From positions 1-32,442 of the forward strand of contig JAPEVF010000516.1 of the NCBI GenBank assembly GCA_029747585.1: a stretch of DNA of 32,442 nucleotides, given 5' to 3'. A model generated the notes under the pieces. That model was not told where the DNA came from. It did no database searches and was given only the letters and a program-made list of their open reading frames with translations. Shown in pieces: positions 11,009-23,041 of the stretch. Each line of letters begins with the position of its first letter. The stretch's first letter is position 1. The translations under genes were made by a program, and so were the position numbers. This DNA comes from Pleurotus djamor. Taxonomy: Eukaryota > Basidiomycota > Agaricomycetes > Agaricales > Pleurotaceae.

Positions 11009-14000
11009 TCAATCTCCAGGCTCGCCGTCTCCCATATCTACGTCCCAAAGATGGACCGCACCTTCAGAACCTCCAGATACGAGCCGCTTCCCGTCCGGCG
11101 AGAAAGCAAGTGACAAAACTCCCTCACCAATATCAAACTCCAATATCTTCTCCCAGGTATCGCATCGCCAAATCCGTATCCTGTGGTCATCGCTCCCCGT
11201 AGCAAGCACCTGTCCATCATCCCGGAATGCCAGACACTGAATCCAGTGATCGTCGGCTTTGAACGTGTGCGTGATCTTCCCCCGATCGGCGCTCCAGATC
11301 TTCACCCCGCCAAACATGGTGCCAGAAGCGATCTGATCTCCGGAAGGACTCCACGCAAGTGACAGCGAGTTGCCAGAATCTTCCAACTCAATCACCGCGT
11401 TGTCCGCCAAATTCCAGACTTTGATGGAGGTCCCAGAAACTCGGAACGCCAATCGAGAGCAATCCCTCGAGAAAGCAAGGCGATAGATCCAGTCGTTCCC
11501 GCCTTTGAACCTCTTGAACACCTTCCATTGATCTCCCTCCCGTCGCCACAGCTTGATCCAGCCGTTCCCATGCCCCGTTGCTAGGGTGTGGTTGTCGGTG
11601 GAGAAGCATAGAGACAAGATGCGGCCACTGTCGTTGGGATCCTCGTTGTCAGTATATTTGGTGGTTGAGGGCGGCTGCGCGGTGGTGTTGATGATGCTGA
11701 CATCCTTTCCATCCCTAACGGCAATGTGTGAACCATCACTTGAGATTGTTGAATCCCCCCATTGAACCTTGGCGATGTCGTCGCGAGATTGAGTGGATCC
11801 GTCCCAAATGACAATGGATGTTGTCTCGTCACGGCTTGAGGTAAATATGATTCGTCCGGGTTCNNNNAGNGNNNNNNCCACACTCTGTATATCATTGTAC
11901 CCCTCTTTGAGATACCCGAGGCACGCTACACGGAGCATCACTAAATGTGGCTCGATTTACAGATGAAGCGGCTCACCGAATGGTTGGAGAACTTTCAGAA
12001 AGGCATCTCGGTATCGGCGAATTTCAGAGCCCCACTGGTAGACTAGAGAAACAGCCGGGAGTCGAGCAGTTGTTGGAACAAGTCGTGCTTGGGGGAGGAG
12101 ACATATCAACGTCTCCTTGAGTTCTAGTGTCATCGCGGCGAGTGTTTTGTGGTGAACAGCAACACCGAGCGCTGTTAGGAGAGTGCCTCCCGCATCAGGA
12201 ACTTCAACAAGCGAAGCTAAACGTGTTCCTGCCCTTGGTATGAGCAACAACTACAACATCATTGCGGGATGAGTCTCACCGTCATTCAAGAAGGACTGGA
12301 GTGTCATCAGCGCCCCATTAAAGCCATAAATGTCCCCGTCCCGCATCTCCAATGATAGGCAGGCCTCAGCTAATGAAACAAGAGCATGATATGCGTTCTC
12401 GAAGGGATCTTGCTCGATGATTTCGTGGTTAGCATGGAGGGCTTCCCAATTTGCAAGGGGGAGTGCGGCGCTGAGTATCGCTTGCGGGCGATATGGCACC
12501 TCAATTTCTCCGATGGTTCCCAGGTTCGTAGGGAATGCGCCTGGAATTCGCTGGGGGCCGTTGGAGACGAGAACAGGTTTTTGGCTGAGGACAGATTGGT
12601 GAATTCGTTGCCCGACTTGGATCGTCCTCCCCGCCCAACAATGCGGACTGAGGAAGATCTGTCAGCGTTGATTGGGAGAGCAAGATTCAAGGTGACTTAC
12701 GACGAGGTGATACTATGTTTGTCTTCATATGAGAGGGAGGGAAACGGAATCAACTCCAAAATATTCCAAAACCCTCTGAGCGATTCCGTGAGGCGTGGGG
12801 GTTCCCAAACACCCTCGTATGCCTCGATTCGCAGACCGTAGGTGATAGCTTCGTAAGTCACCCATCGAAGGGCAGGTCCAAAGTTCTTGAGGTCTTCGTT
12901 GAGGGTATTACCGCCTCCGCTGCAATAGGTAAGGTATGTTAGCCGGTGGACATGTCAATGAAGGCTCGTCACGTACATATCTGAGTGAGAACCAGCGAAC
13001 CACACTTCTTTTACATCTCCTACGTCCCCATCACGAGGTCCCAGCCCTCCATTAGCGAATTCGGGTTGAAATTTGACACGGCATTCATCGAGAGCTAATG
13101 CGTGTCGAAACGCGCAGACATGGCCCATACCGGACACCGTCTCAGGCAGAGATTTTCCACGGAAGACACCAATGGACGAGACAGTATCCCTGGAGAACAG
13201 TGATCATGAAAACATTACACAATCCTATTCAAGAATACGTACCAAGCACCGATGAAATGAACTTTTACGCCCTTGTGACAGAGCGCCTTCTTAAATTGAC
13301 GGCATAGCTTCTCCTGCTTGAGTCGACGTTGTTCTTCCTTTGACATCTCTCCGCCCCCCGAGCTTCCATCACCACCAGAACCAGATTGCTTACGCTGGGT
13401 ACTCTCCATGACAGATGAGTAGAGTTCGTAGGCGCTATGAAGCAAAGGTGAGATTGAAAAATGGTGATAGGGCAAGAAAACTTACAAAGGAATCTGTCTC
13501 TCGTTTCCTTTATGAAGGAGGCCGACCTACAAGTCATGAAATTGGAATGAGGAAGCCGAGACAAGACCAAAGAGCATGAAGGACGAAACGAACCTTCTCT
13601 ATCATCCCTGCGATAACGCGAGCCTGATAGGCACCTCGGGAGAAACCTAGTCATACATAGGCGACTATCAGGCGGCTGCGTTCATCGTCTCAAGATTCAA
13701 AAACTCACCGAACAAAAAGATGCGATCGCCGGGTCGGTAGTTCTCTGACAACCATTTATACGCCGCATGTATAATGTTTTCGAAATTCCTTCCAGCGTAA
13801 ATCAGCTTCCGATGGAAGTAAAGAGAGTATGGAGACATACCAAGCGATCGCAGTATCAATCGCATGATAGAGAACTTGTTTGAGGTAGCTGAGAGACTTG
13901 AACGACGGCGGAGCATATGTCCCGATCCCGCTGTCGTAATAGACCATCTGGCCCTCGTCCTTGATGATACGACTGAAAATTTCAACGACATTGGTCGACT

Positions 14001-14228
14001 AAATCGATAAAGCTGGCTTAGCAAACGTAGAGGGACGAGGTGATGAGGTGAAACGCCTACACGCTCGCTGAACTGGTTTGCGGTGCCGTCGAGGTTGGCT
14101 ACCAAGTTGCGTCCCTCTCCTGTATGGATGCACATCGTCCGTCGAGTGGTGTGAGGGTGTGTATCCGGGGAAACGGAAGGGAGCACATTTCCTTGCGGCG
14201 CACCGACCTTGGCCTCAGGAGACGACAT
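11009..14228 (-). CDS. DUF2235 (Tle1-like hydrolase)-WD40 fusion protein, copy 1
   Basis: Predicted cytosolic protein of 887 residues. Exons: 14061-14228, 13841-13998, 13709-13788, 13594-13646, 13486-13526, 13243-13434, 12977-13189, 12701-12919, 12280-12647, 11977-12216 and 11009-11940; all introns are GT-AG of 51-67 bp and every phase fits. Residues about 40-390 are DUF2235, an alpha/beta-hydrolase family that includes bacterial type VI phospholipase Tle1. It shows NLDGTANQF (DGT 47-49), the nucleophile elbow GFSRG (136-140, Ser138 the likely catalytic serine), VGLLHKGNE, and HSDIGGGN (His299 a candidate catalytic base). A Lys/Glu-rich insert lies near residues 180-210. Residues about 390-577 form a helical linker of unknown kind, with no P-loop or NACHT motif. 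Exon 11 encodes a WD40 region with units such as GWIKLW, TSIKVWNL, GGVKIW, HRIRIW and GAVHLWDV. Eleven Ns at 11864-11877 mask five codons without altering the frame. The intron 8 acceptor was chosen at 12648 because the first AG would break the frame. The substrate is unknown; lipid hydrolysis is inferred from the family. Confidence 0.88.
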
Positions 14229-15399
14229 CGTAGAGGTGATTTCAGAGTGAACGGCGAATGAGAGAAGTGGGATGTGAGCTATACTCTAGAGGATATATAC
14301 GACTCTGTTGGCGCTGGGTGGTGAATCTGTTGCCTCGTTGCAAATTGACTGCCTGACATACCTCACGGAAAACACATTCAGCCAATCTCGATTCTCAAGG
14401 CGAGTTGAAGAAGCTTCGGCGACTGTGTGGGATCTACTCTGTGAGGAAATGCACGAGGTGAGGGCTTCGTTTCGATCTGATGTGATGGAACGAGGGATGA
14501 AAAGGTAGAATCTCAAGACCAACACAACTTTGAGTGACTTCCAGTCACAAAGCAGGTAGGAGCTCACTGTCAAAGAGGAGCCATCTAAGTGGACTGTCTT
14601 GGAAGTAAAGAAGACAAGGGAAATAGTTCTATGTCTAGGTGAACGTCGTTGAAGATGACCGCGGAAAGCCTTCAGTATCAGCGTGTTTCCTTCGAGGCTG
14701 ATGGTGGTGGAGATGGGCGTCAGGACCTGTCAGGTGATCTACTCGAGTAGGTATTAATGGGGCATGCCCAAGGAGCGACGAGATTAGACTTAAGTAAACA
14801 TGCAACGCGGCGAACGCACTGTGTACATCATGTTCTGTCCATGTTAGCTACGAAGACTTTCAAGACAGATGCCCTGGCGTCCTTAGCTACAGGTTGCATG
14901 TATCTCTCACTAATAGAGAGAGGAGTTGAGCATCCAGTACAACGTTAAACGTCTGCGAAGGGATTTGTTCTAGAGCGACTTACTCTTAAAGCGGATGACA
15001 GGCCGGAGCGCTCTGCATCTCATGGGTGAGTTAAACTTGGTTGCGGCACGAAGTACGAGAAGAGCATACACGAGGGGAATGGAAGCTGTCATCAAGTTGA
15101 TTCAACGGCGAGAAAGCGGAAGAACATTCCCTGTATATGACCGTTCCTTTCGAAGGTGCGTGGGTATGCCATGCCGTCATGGCAGCTGTCCCCTCTGTTT
15201 CTGGAAGACCAGCACCAACTGTATATGTGTGGCAGGAAAGCCGAAAGATGAGAGTTGGAGATCAGGGGAAAGGACTGGCAGGAGGCCACGAAAGCAGTTG
15301 TCGTGCCCGCTTGTTGGGACAAAAGCGAACAGCGAAAAGGGACCGTATAGAAAGCTCCTCTTAAGTGGATGTCACTGTTCGCGGTCAGCCATGAACGTG
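14229..15399. other. 5' flank of DUF2235-WD40 copy 1, no gene seen
   Basis: This is the upstream region of the minus-strand gene starting at 14228. Open frames are short and without recognisable motifs. TACTCTA occurs at 14282, about 50 bp upstream of the start codon, inside a symmetrical stretch. A short match (ATGGGCGTCAGGACC) with the equivalent place upstream of copy 2, near 26,711, indicates shared ancestry of the flanks. Confidence 0.4.
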
Positions 15400-17173
15400 A
15401 ACGTTCACCGATTTGCACACCAAGGACCTGAGTATATTCCAGGTATATTCCGAGATACTTGCTTATGAAAGGCGTCGACGCGAATAGGAAAGCAAAGCTC
15501 CCGGGTCTGAGGTCGTGAATTAAGAGTAAGAGCTGTTGTATCTCTTGAACCATGGGGCTGAGATAAACCGAGCGGCATGAATCTTTTCTCGATGCTGAAG
15601 GAGGTTTCAGCTATCCTTAGACTGGGGTGGGCACGAGGAAATAGCCTTCGTACCGGCGGCTGAACTGAGACCACGATGTGTTCTTCGTAGGGGAAAAAAG
15701 ACAGAGCGTTGACCTTTACGATAGGCAAGTCGGTCCGTGAGGTAACTGATTTGAAGAGGCCAGAGATAGATTCACTGATGCCAGAATCCAAGGTGACAGA
15801 ATAATCGCAGCATTTGCGCAACCTCATGGAACATCGGCCATTTCGGTCGAGGCTGTTGCCAAGCAACGCCAAGCACATCCCATGATCCTTTCTCCGCACC
15901 ACCATCTCCATCCCCCCATATCCCTCATAGCATACCCGTCGAAAGCCCTTCTCCATGCTCATCGTATCCATCTCTCGTCCTCTCAAAGTCAAACTTACGC
16001 TCCTCCAAGTCCATCGATAACCGTATCCTTGTTCTGGTGCGTGAAATTTTCGACNTTTTTTCGTTTTCCTAGCTGACATGCCCGCGTTCTTTTCTTCTCT
16101 CAGGCATCCTTTCTTCCGACTTCATGACCCCATACCGGAGGCGTTACGCACCTACGCTCGTCCAAGGAAGCTTCCGCTCAGCTCACAGCAGCCTACGTCG
16201 TCTTTGATATGGCTTTTTGAGGTTTCACGGTTTAGGGCAGGTTTTTTCGGGCGTTCGAGTTGTGGTAGATGTCGAGCAGAGGTTGGCTTGAGGGGGGTTC
16301 TTGACGAAGATTGAAGACTGGACCACGACGCTCCCGCTACCACGAAGGATTGTCAGTGGAAACCTTATCAACCCGGTGTTCACAAACATACGCCTTTTCC
16401 TCATGTTGAACCCAGACGAAAATGGCGGATGTTCCACGACGCATTGGCCAACCCGTCGTGACTCGACTACCATCTCATCCTATCCTCCTCAAGCACCAGC
16501 ACCACAGGTCTCTTCTACCTAGACGCTGCATCTGGCATGTCCATCAAGCGACGCGCGTCCTCCTACCCGGCGCTAGTGTACCCCTCCTCGCTTTCCTCTG
16601 CATCAAAACGACATCGGCGTATCCGACCAGAAGAAGATCACCACGTCGTCGTCGACAGCAGTACTGAGTAGACCAACCAACCGAACGACCCCGCTCCTTC
16701 ACTCGACGTCGTATTCCGGTCTGCTCCTCTAGCTCGGCAGCTTTCCTAGGGTCATATTACCCTTCGTCGCGTTGTGGATGAACACCTTGACTGCGGGGAG
16801 AAGTATGCTGGTAAGCTTTCACTCTGCAGCCCTTGGTACGTGATACCTGTACTCCTTTCTCCGTTCTCTCATTGACTAGCTATCTCCTCCCCCAGATTCT
16901 CCATGCAAGCTTTCCAATACACCTCTCGCATCCACGTTTCCCACCAGAATTGCTCCGACAAGCTCGTAGCTTCGTCAAGCCATCCCCTCCCTCTGATAAG
17001 CGGATCTCGGAGTCCCTTTGGTGTCGATTCAGGTTTTGGGAGCAGGTCCAGAGTCGAGTTGAAGGATATGCAAGGGGGTTGGACATGGACATGGTATTGA
17101 CGAAGACGCTGGAAGGTTCGAACACGCCGCTGCTACGAATCTACGACCACCCAGCTTCGGCATTGTTGACCTA

Positions 17174-17195
17174 CCCATCCCCATCCCCATCCCCA
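17174..17195 (+). repeat. CCCATC microsatellite
   Basis: A short tandem run of CCCATC units. A similar CCATCC run occurs in the low-complexity gene near 2,755. It is simple sequence. Confidence 0.8.
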
Positions 17196-20100
17196 CGATT
17201 CCCTTCGTTTCTTCGTGGCCAAGGACAGCAGAACCGCGAGGAGAGCCAAATGACAGGGACCAAATCGAGGAACATGGACGTCCTTTCCCCCTCATTCTTC
17301 AGTTGCCCATTCACAAGCACCCCACATCGTCCACGGCCGCCTCTGTGCTGCTCGTCTCCGCCAGGATGGGCGTCAACGACGCGCGTCCTCAACCACCTTT
17401 GGCGGGGTGTAACTCACGACCCTCTATACCTCACATCCAGACCTCAACGACAGTTGGGTATTCAAAGGGAGAACATCACGCCTACCATCTTCTTCCCTCC
17501 ATCCCCCTCCATCCAGAGCACCGAATCCATGCTCTTCCGTTGTCTTCGCCGTTCTCGCGGTTGTTTCGCATACCCTAGCTCCGTTGAGCTGTTATCCGTG
17601 GTCTGCCTACTCGATGTCGATGCTCGTCTTACCGCGGATGGTTCGTCAGCGAAGGAGAAGCTTTGCTTCCATGGATGGGTAGGATGAAGAAAACAGCCAT
17701 TGAACTTGGAAAGGCAATCGACAGTGTACAACAGCCGCCATTCCATCCTCCTTGCCGCGTCGACGTCCTTGATGACGAACCCTGTCTGTGGATTTCAACG
17801 TTGCGCACATCGCCCTCCCTCTGGTAGAGGCTATCTTCAATGGGGAACCTACGTTCGAATGGCATATCGTGGCAGCTCGAGTACCCCGTACCCCTACACC
17901 GTGAGCTCATCACCAGGCCGTAAACATCGACCAGTTGACGTTTGTTCGTACTGGTCCAGATCAATAACGACCAGTTCTTACAAGCTCTGACTCTTCGACT
18001 CGTTTCAACGTTAACAGTGGATTCATAGACGTGGACGGAGGTCTACCCATACCCTTCGCATCTTCTCGCCTCTGTCAATTCAGACCACCGAAATCTCAGC
18101 AATATTGCCGGTGGTTGCTCGCCCTCGAGCAACCCTTAGCTGCAGATCCCTCTTCTTTTCGTGGACGATATGCTCGGAGGAGGCTATGGGCACGGGCATA
18201 GGGATGGGATGGGTGTGGGACGGGTTCGAGCGATGTCAAAACCGATGACGAAGAAGAGTTGATGGATCGGCGCGTGGGGTTATTGGATTATCCCTCCCCT
18301 CTATCCCGATAGCAACGACCTTCTCAATTCTACCTCCCATCGTAGCACCCTTCAATGTGCGTTTGGGCTATCCACTCAGCTTCCTACGTTCGCACCGTTT
18401 CCTATGGATTCGGTTGCAGAGGGTTGCCTGCCTTCAGTGGGAGGAAAATTGGGCAATTCTGAGAGTTTTGCGTTTCCAAACGACCGCAAAAGGTCGACGG
18501 TACTCCGTACACTCTCGGGCAGGCTGTTAGTGGCGCTATCATGTCGTTACCATCTATCTAGCGCGCCTTTCATATCTAGCGGACGAGCTCGTGGTTCGAT
18601 TGGCCTTTCCAATGGCTAGGTTCCTACATCCATCCCCTCGGACTCGAGGTTAGACTGTTGCTAGACGGCACGAAGGCGAACTTCAGGCGATCGTTTGCTT
18701 GTCATGGACTCTGCATCTTCCTCCGTACGAAGGTCTGGAGCGTTCTCTTCCACACATGCTGTACATATACTTTATGTACGTAGAACATGGACATTGCCTA
18801 CACACGGACCCGTTCTCTACGTATCGTTTACCTATTCCTCTTTCTGGACTTACGGACTATGTCGCTACGCTTCTGCTGGTTGCATGTTGTCNTCNANNTA
18901 CCTACCGTCNGNTACGTACTCTACACGCCACGTCCACAAAACCATCNCCAGCTCGCGGGANAGCTCTAGCATACATACTCTATGCCAATGAACCTCAACA
19001 GAGTATATACGACGTGTTATAGCCAGAGATGGTGCNGGCGCATATNCGTACCCTTTATGNGTCCGTGGCGATACAACATGAGGACGACAATCATGATGAA
19101 AGCCATCTGAGCACCGGGAGTGCGATGACGGGACGGACAGTCACAGGGATGGAGGGAAGGGATGGAGTCTGCAATGGACAGCTGCGCGAAGAGGAATGTC
19201 ACCGTCGTGAAAGTTTCATTCATGTGGTTTGAAGCGAAGTACAAAGAGCGTGAAGCAAGTGGTGGGATTGTGTATCGGAGGGGTATGGTATGGTCCAGCA
19301 GACGCGAGAGGTCAGATTCATGGACGGTGTCATGGTGTTCATCCAAGAGACTGGCACAGGGTACGTTCGGAGCGGCGGAGGGGGACGGTGTAAAGGACAG
19401 AGACTAGGAACAAGGAAAGCTCAAGGGACTAGGAGCGAGGAGCTGAGAGGACTTGATTCGGGCTTGAATCGGTTTCGACTTTGCCACGGAACCGCAGAGG
19501 GAAGACATCCCGTCGAGAGTGGAAAGTCCGAGGAAGAACTTGAAGTGTGACGTCACGGTTGTGGGGTGGTTTCGGGCGGTTGAGCCCGTGTCACGCTCCC
19601 ATCTTTTTTTCTTCATCCCACCAACGAACTCGACCTCTTCTTCATCGCCATCGCCGACGCCGACACTTTTCCCCATCTCTGAATTCCGCCTCTTTGCTAT
19701 CGGTATCTGGAATAACGACAACTTGGGCTACTTGTGACGACGTCCCAGACTAATCGGACGATTTTTCATGGATCATTTCCCGCCTCATGAACCTTCCCAT
19801 TCGACGGTTGCAATTCTGTCTCAACACCGAGAATATCTTCCACTACATTCAATCTGCCGTTTCCTAACGTTGTACCATGGTCCTGTCTACTTGGTGCTAT
19901 CATTCGGCGACGCATACAAGTCCTCACTCTACCTCACATCTCACTGATTACTCAACGCCTCTACTCTACTGCCCTTTCGGATTCTGGTGACGCTAGCCCT
20001 CTTTCACACCAGTTCATCTCCTTTCGCTGTTACCTCCGCGGATTCATTACTTTCGGTAGACGGCAGAGTCATACTCGCGTCTCCATCCTTCTTCTTGACA

Positions 20101-20955
20101 TTCTCGCTCGTATCGCCTTCCTGAACGGACGCATATATCCTGCTTATGGTGCAGAATAATCTAACAGGGCCGATTCAATAGACGATCTACGCGCTGTGCT
20201 CGCACTATTACCCGTCCCGTTTTTGCCTTTGTCTGGGCAAATCTTCGACGGTACGTTTTAAACGTACTCGAATTGACTTACCAACGTATGAGTCACCATA
20301 GCCCACCACGGATGTTGACTGCAATATGACGGACCAAACGGCCGTTTCTGGAGTTGAAGCCTATCCCACCACGGTCCGAAGGAAGACGAAGAATGATTTA
20401 GACTTCAAAGTTTCACGTTACGGCATACCTGGGGAGACTTCGAGAATGTGGGTTCGCTTATTCTTACTTCGTCGAATGCTTATCTCGATTGATCCTTCCT
20501 CCTTCGATGACTCGTCCTTTTCCCCCATACCATCCCCCGCAATCCCCATCCCGCGCCGTCCTCCTTTCCGAGTCCTTTTCTCAAGACATGGATCATCGCA
20601 TGGGTTCTTGTTGGAATGATATCCCGTCTCAACTTTTCATGCTCTCAGGTTCCCTTGCGCTGTAGGCTCTCGCTCGTCCCCTGTTCTACGATCTCTGGCT
20701 TGGTTTCTATTCTCTTCGGTCAACTCTCCTCTCTACTTCCTCCTCTCTCCTCGCGCGAAAGCCTCAAGAGATCTAGTTCACGAAATGCAAACAAAAATTT
20801 GAGTCTTGCCTACGGCTTCTCTTTTTCTTTCGAAAACAAGACCGATTTGGGACCAGGGATCTGAGAACCTCGAAGGTTGGGCTTGAGTTTTGAGACGCGA
20901 GCTAGCTAAAGCCGACTCCATGCGCGGAATCATGGTTTGGACTAGAAAGCTGCAG

Positions 20956-20978
20956 CGAAAACGAAAACGAAAACGAAA
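20956..20978 (+). repeat. CGAAAA microsatellite
   Basis: Three full CGAAAA units followed by CGAAA. It is simple sequence within the gene-poor tract. Confidence 0.85.
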
Positions 20979-20999
20979 GAGGAGGGATTGATCAGAACC

Positions 21000-22299
21000 G
21001 TTATGTAGACCGTTGCATTTATGACACAAATTCCATCGAGGAAGGCTAGCACCATTGTAGCGTCAGGAACCATTGTTCCCATTATTCTCGAGGGGGAAAA
21101 TGAGTTTGCAGACGGAGATTTGATGTCATGGGGAAAAGGAATAGGCATCTACGGGGTCCTTATCACTTCGCATCATAGAGCATGGTTTCGCATGGACGAT
21201 TGCAGCCAGCGATGGTGGCTCAGCTTCGTGCCGCGACCCTGATGTTTTCTTGGCGGATGTGGAGGGTGAAGATGCAGTTTATGGATCATCTTGCGCAGTG
21301 AAAACTTTAAAGTATGTTTCTCAAACACAATTCCGAATCCTGGAGCGACAGCTCAAGCCTCTCGCTTCAAGCCTAGGGCCAGTAAGCCCTGGGCAAAGAT
21401 ACGACGTAGCTGTAGTATTCCCTCTGCCTACACGTGCAAGTGTACTGGGATATCAACAATGCTTAATGAATACCTACCACCCACGAGTTGAGAAGAAACG
21501 AGAGACAACTGGATCAGCAGTGCTGGATTCGACGGTTAGACTTACTTGGATTTCGGTAAGAACTTTGACATCGTGTCTTTGAGGGAGGAAATGAACGTCA
21601 GAGAAGAACAGAAATTGATTTGGAAAATGGGTACCAGGGAAAGGGACCAAAAAGGGACGAGAAAGGGAGCTGAATGGCGGTCCGTGACGGTCCGGCTGGA
21701 ACAGCAGAAGCTGTAACCAAATATGGTCACACGCCTCTTCTCACCGTACGGCCATGTCCACTGGGAGTCGTACTGGTCTATTTCCTCATCTCAGGCTCCC
21801 TTTCCTTTATATCACGAAGAATAGAAGACTGAGAAGATCTCGATATGGTGTCCTTGTGCGGGAGCTTCCCCTCCAACACCGCTGCTGACTGAAATCGGCT
21901 TTTTACTTTTTTCGGTTGCAGAAAACGTCTCCTTCGACGGATACCATCCATGGAATAACTAAAGCTACATTGGCGTAGCTTACAGCTGCGACTGAAGTAC
22001 TCATTCACCGGCTTCCTTTGGAATATTGGTGCGTGTGTCGCCGGTTCGACGTCTGCCTCCCACTCACCTTTTTTTACGCTAGTTCCCTCTCAGAATCCAT
22101 CCCCCTCCACGAATAGTCGCTAAGCGATCCTCACATAGCTCAGGACTATAGCTCACCAGAGGACTTCTACGCTCCGGACTGGCGTTCGATTGCTATCGCA
22201 GAAGCTGTAGGGTTCAGAGCCAATGTGCGGGCAGGGTTCGCATTGTGAAGATGTCGAGTACAGAAAGACTCATAAGACGTACCTCTTCCTCCCACTCCT
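21000..22299. other. Gene-poor interval before the RPS17 remnant
   Basis: Only short frames without motifs were found on both strands. No RNA gene or mobile-element terminus is evident. The right end approaches the junction where sequence similar to RPS17 intron 3 begins, near 22,300, so the boundary of the duplicated unit should lie here. Confidence 0.4.
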
Positions 22300-22711
22300 C
22301 TTCTACAACCTCATCCCCTCTCCCATTGTTCCCTGTCAATCTTGACCTCCTGATCCCTTGGTACCGAGGCCGTCGTCTTCTCCTAGAGTAAGCGCCTCCG
22401 CAACAAAATCGCCGGCTTCCACCCATCTCACGAAAAGGTCCAAGAGGAGGAACGTGAACGCAAGGATAGCTACGTCCCCGAGGTGTCGGCATTGAATGTG
22501 AGCGCGAGTGTCGGAGGCTTGGAGGTGGATAGCGATACCAAGGTGCGTTTCCCATCGTTACTTCCCGTGCATGTGTATGGTGATGTAGGACCTCCTCGTC
22601 GTGCTCAACTTCGCCGACATCCCCGTCACGATCGTCAACACTGTCCACGCATCGCAGGACCGCCCACGGCGCGAGAGGCGTAACGTCCCCGGTGCCGCCC
22701 CCCGTGCTTAG
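22300..22711 (+). pseudogene. RPS17: Truncated, broken RPS17 copy
   Basis: Similarity to RPS17 begins inside its intron 3 and covers exon 4 (from 22369), intron 4 and exon 5 (TAG at 22709-22711). Exons 1-3 are absent. Exon 4 has an in-frame TAG at about 22384-22386, a 3-base loss near the TTHLM codons and a larger deletion removing most codons of the [15 protein letters not shown] segment. Exon 5 remains open and almost identical to the functional gene. Intron 4 is retained, so the copy arose by DNA duplication and not by reverse transcription. It lies at the same distance and orientation from DUF2235-WD40 copy 2 as RPS17 does from copy 1. Confidence 0.93.
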
Positions 22712-23041
22712 TTGCACCATGCTCGTACTTCATTTATCATAGCTGTATGTTGCTCTATAGGTCCCCCATGTACATCCTAGTTTCTCCACAACTCATAGTC
22801 AGTGCATGTAAACTACGATCTTGTCTGAACGACCTTCGAGCTTGACAATTATGACTTCCATGCACGAACTGTACTTTGGTCCCGCCTCCTCCCTCATTGA
22901 GGTGCTCAGCATTGAGGAGTGTTCAATGACCCGTATCATTGCCATTGTCGTATCCGTCGTCAATCATAGTCGGACATGAAGCATGAAGCTGAAACTCATC
23001 CTCAAAACGGACGGCGTACAAGGTAATAAATATAGGACAAA
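22712..23041. repeat. Duplicated spacer, copy B
   Basis: Counterpart of 10676-11008 with long identical runs, small indels and scattered substitutions. It separates the RPS17 remnant from the stop of DUF2235-WD40 copy 2. No gene was found in it. Confidence 0.8.

Larger units (their letters stand above)
15400..20999. repeat. Diverged gene-poor tract, copy A (matches about 27500-32000)
   Basis: This long tract has no intact gene. It contains short segments collinear with the region downstream in unit 2: about 15,830-15,880 with 28,005-28,060; 16,085-16,280 with 28,235-28,420; 17,335-17,390 with 29,240-29,300; 18,655-18,685 with 30,330-30,360; 19,615-19,665 with 31,135-31,195; 20,405-20,500 with 31,690-31,770. 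The best is TTCGCTTATTCTTACTTCGT at about 20,454 and 31,735. Intron-like elements are partly conserved: GTGCGTG followed by a pyrimidine tract and AG-GCATC at about 16,037-16,100 and 28,180-28,246. A decayed multi-exon gene is therefore possible, although frames are broken in both copies. Scattered Ns at 18892-18961 mark poor assembly. Confidence 0.5.

Noticed and set aside
12386..12841. Plus-strand 151-codon frame over the DUF2235-WD40 gene
   Set aside because: It is the shadow of exons 8-9 of the minus-strand gene, whose frame and splice phases are supported by the paralogue.
16833..17687. Plus-strand frame of 284 codons, the longest in the gene-poor tract
   Set aside because: Pro/Ser-rich with microsatellite-derived repeats and no recognised domain. 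The matching region of unit 2 has no equivalent open frame, so it is probably chance or a decayed gene.
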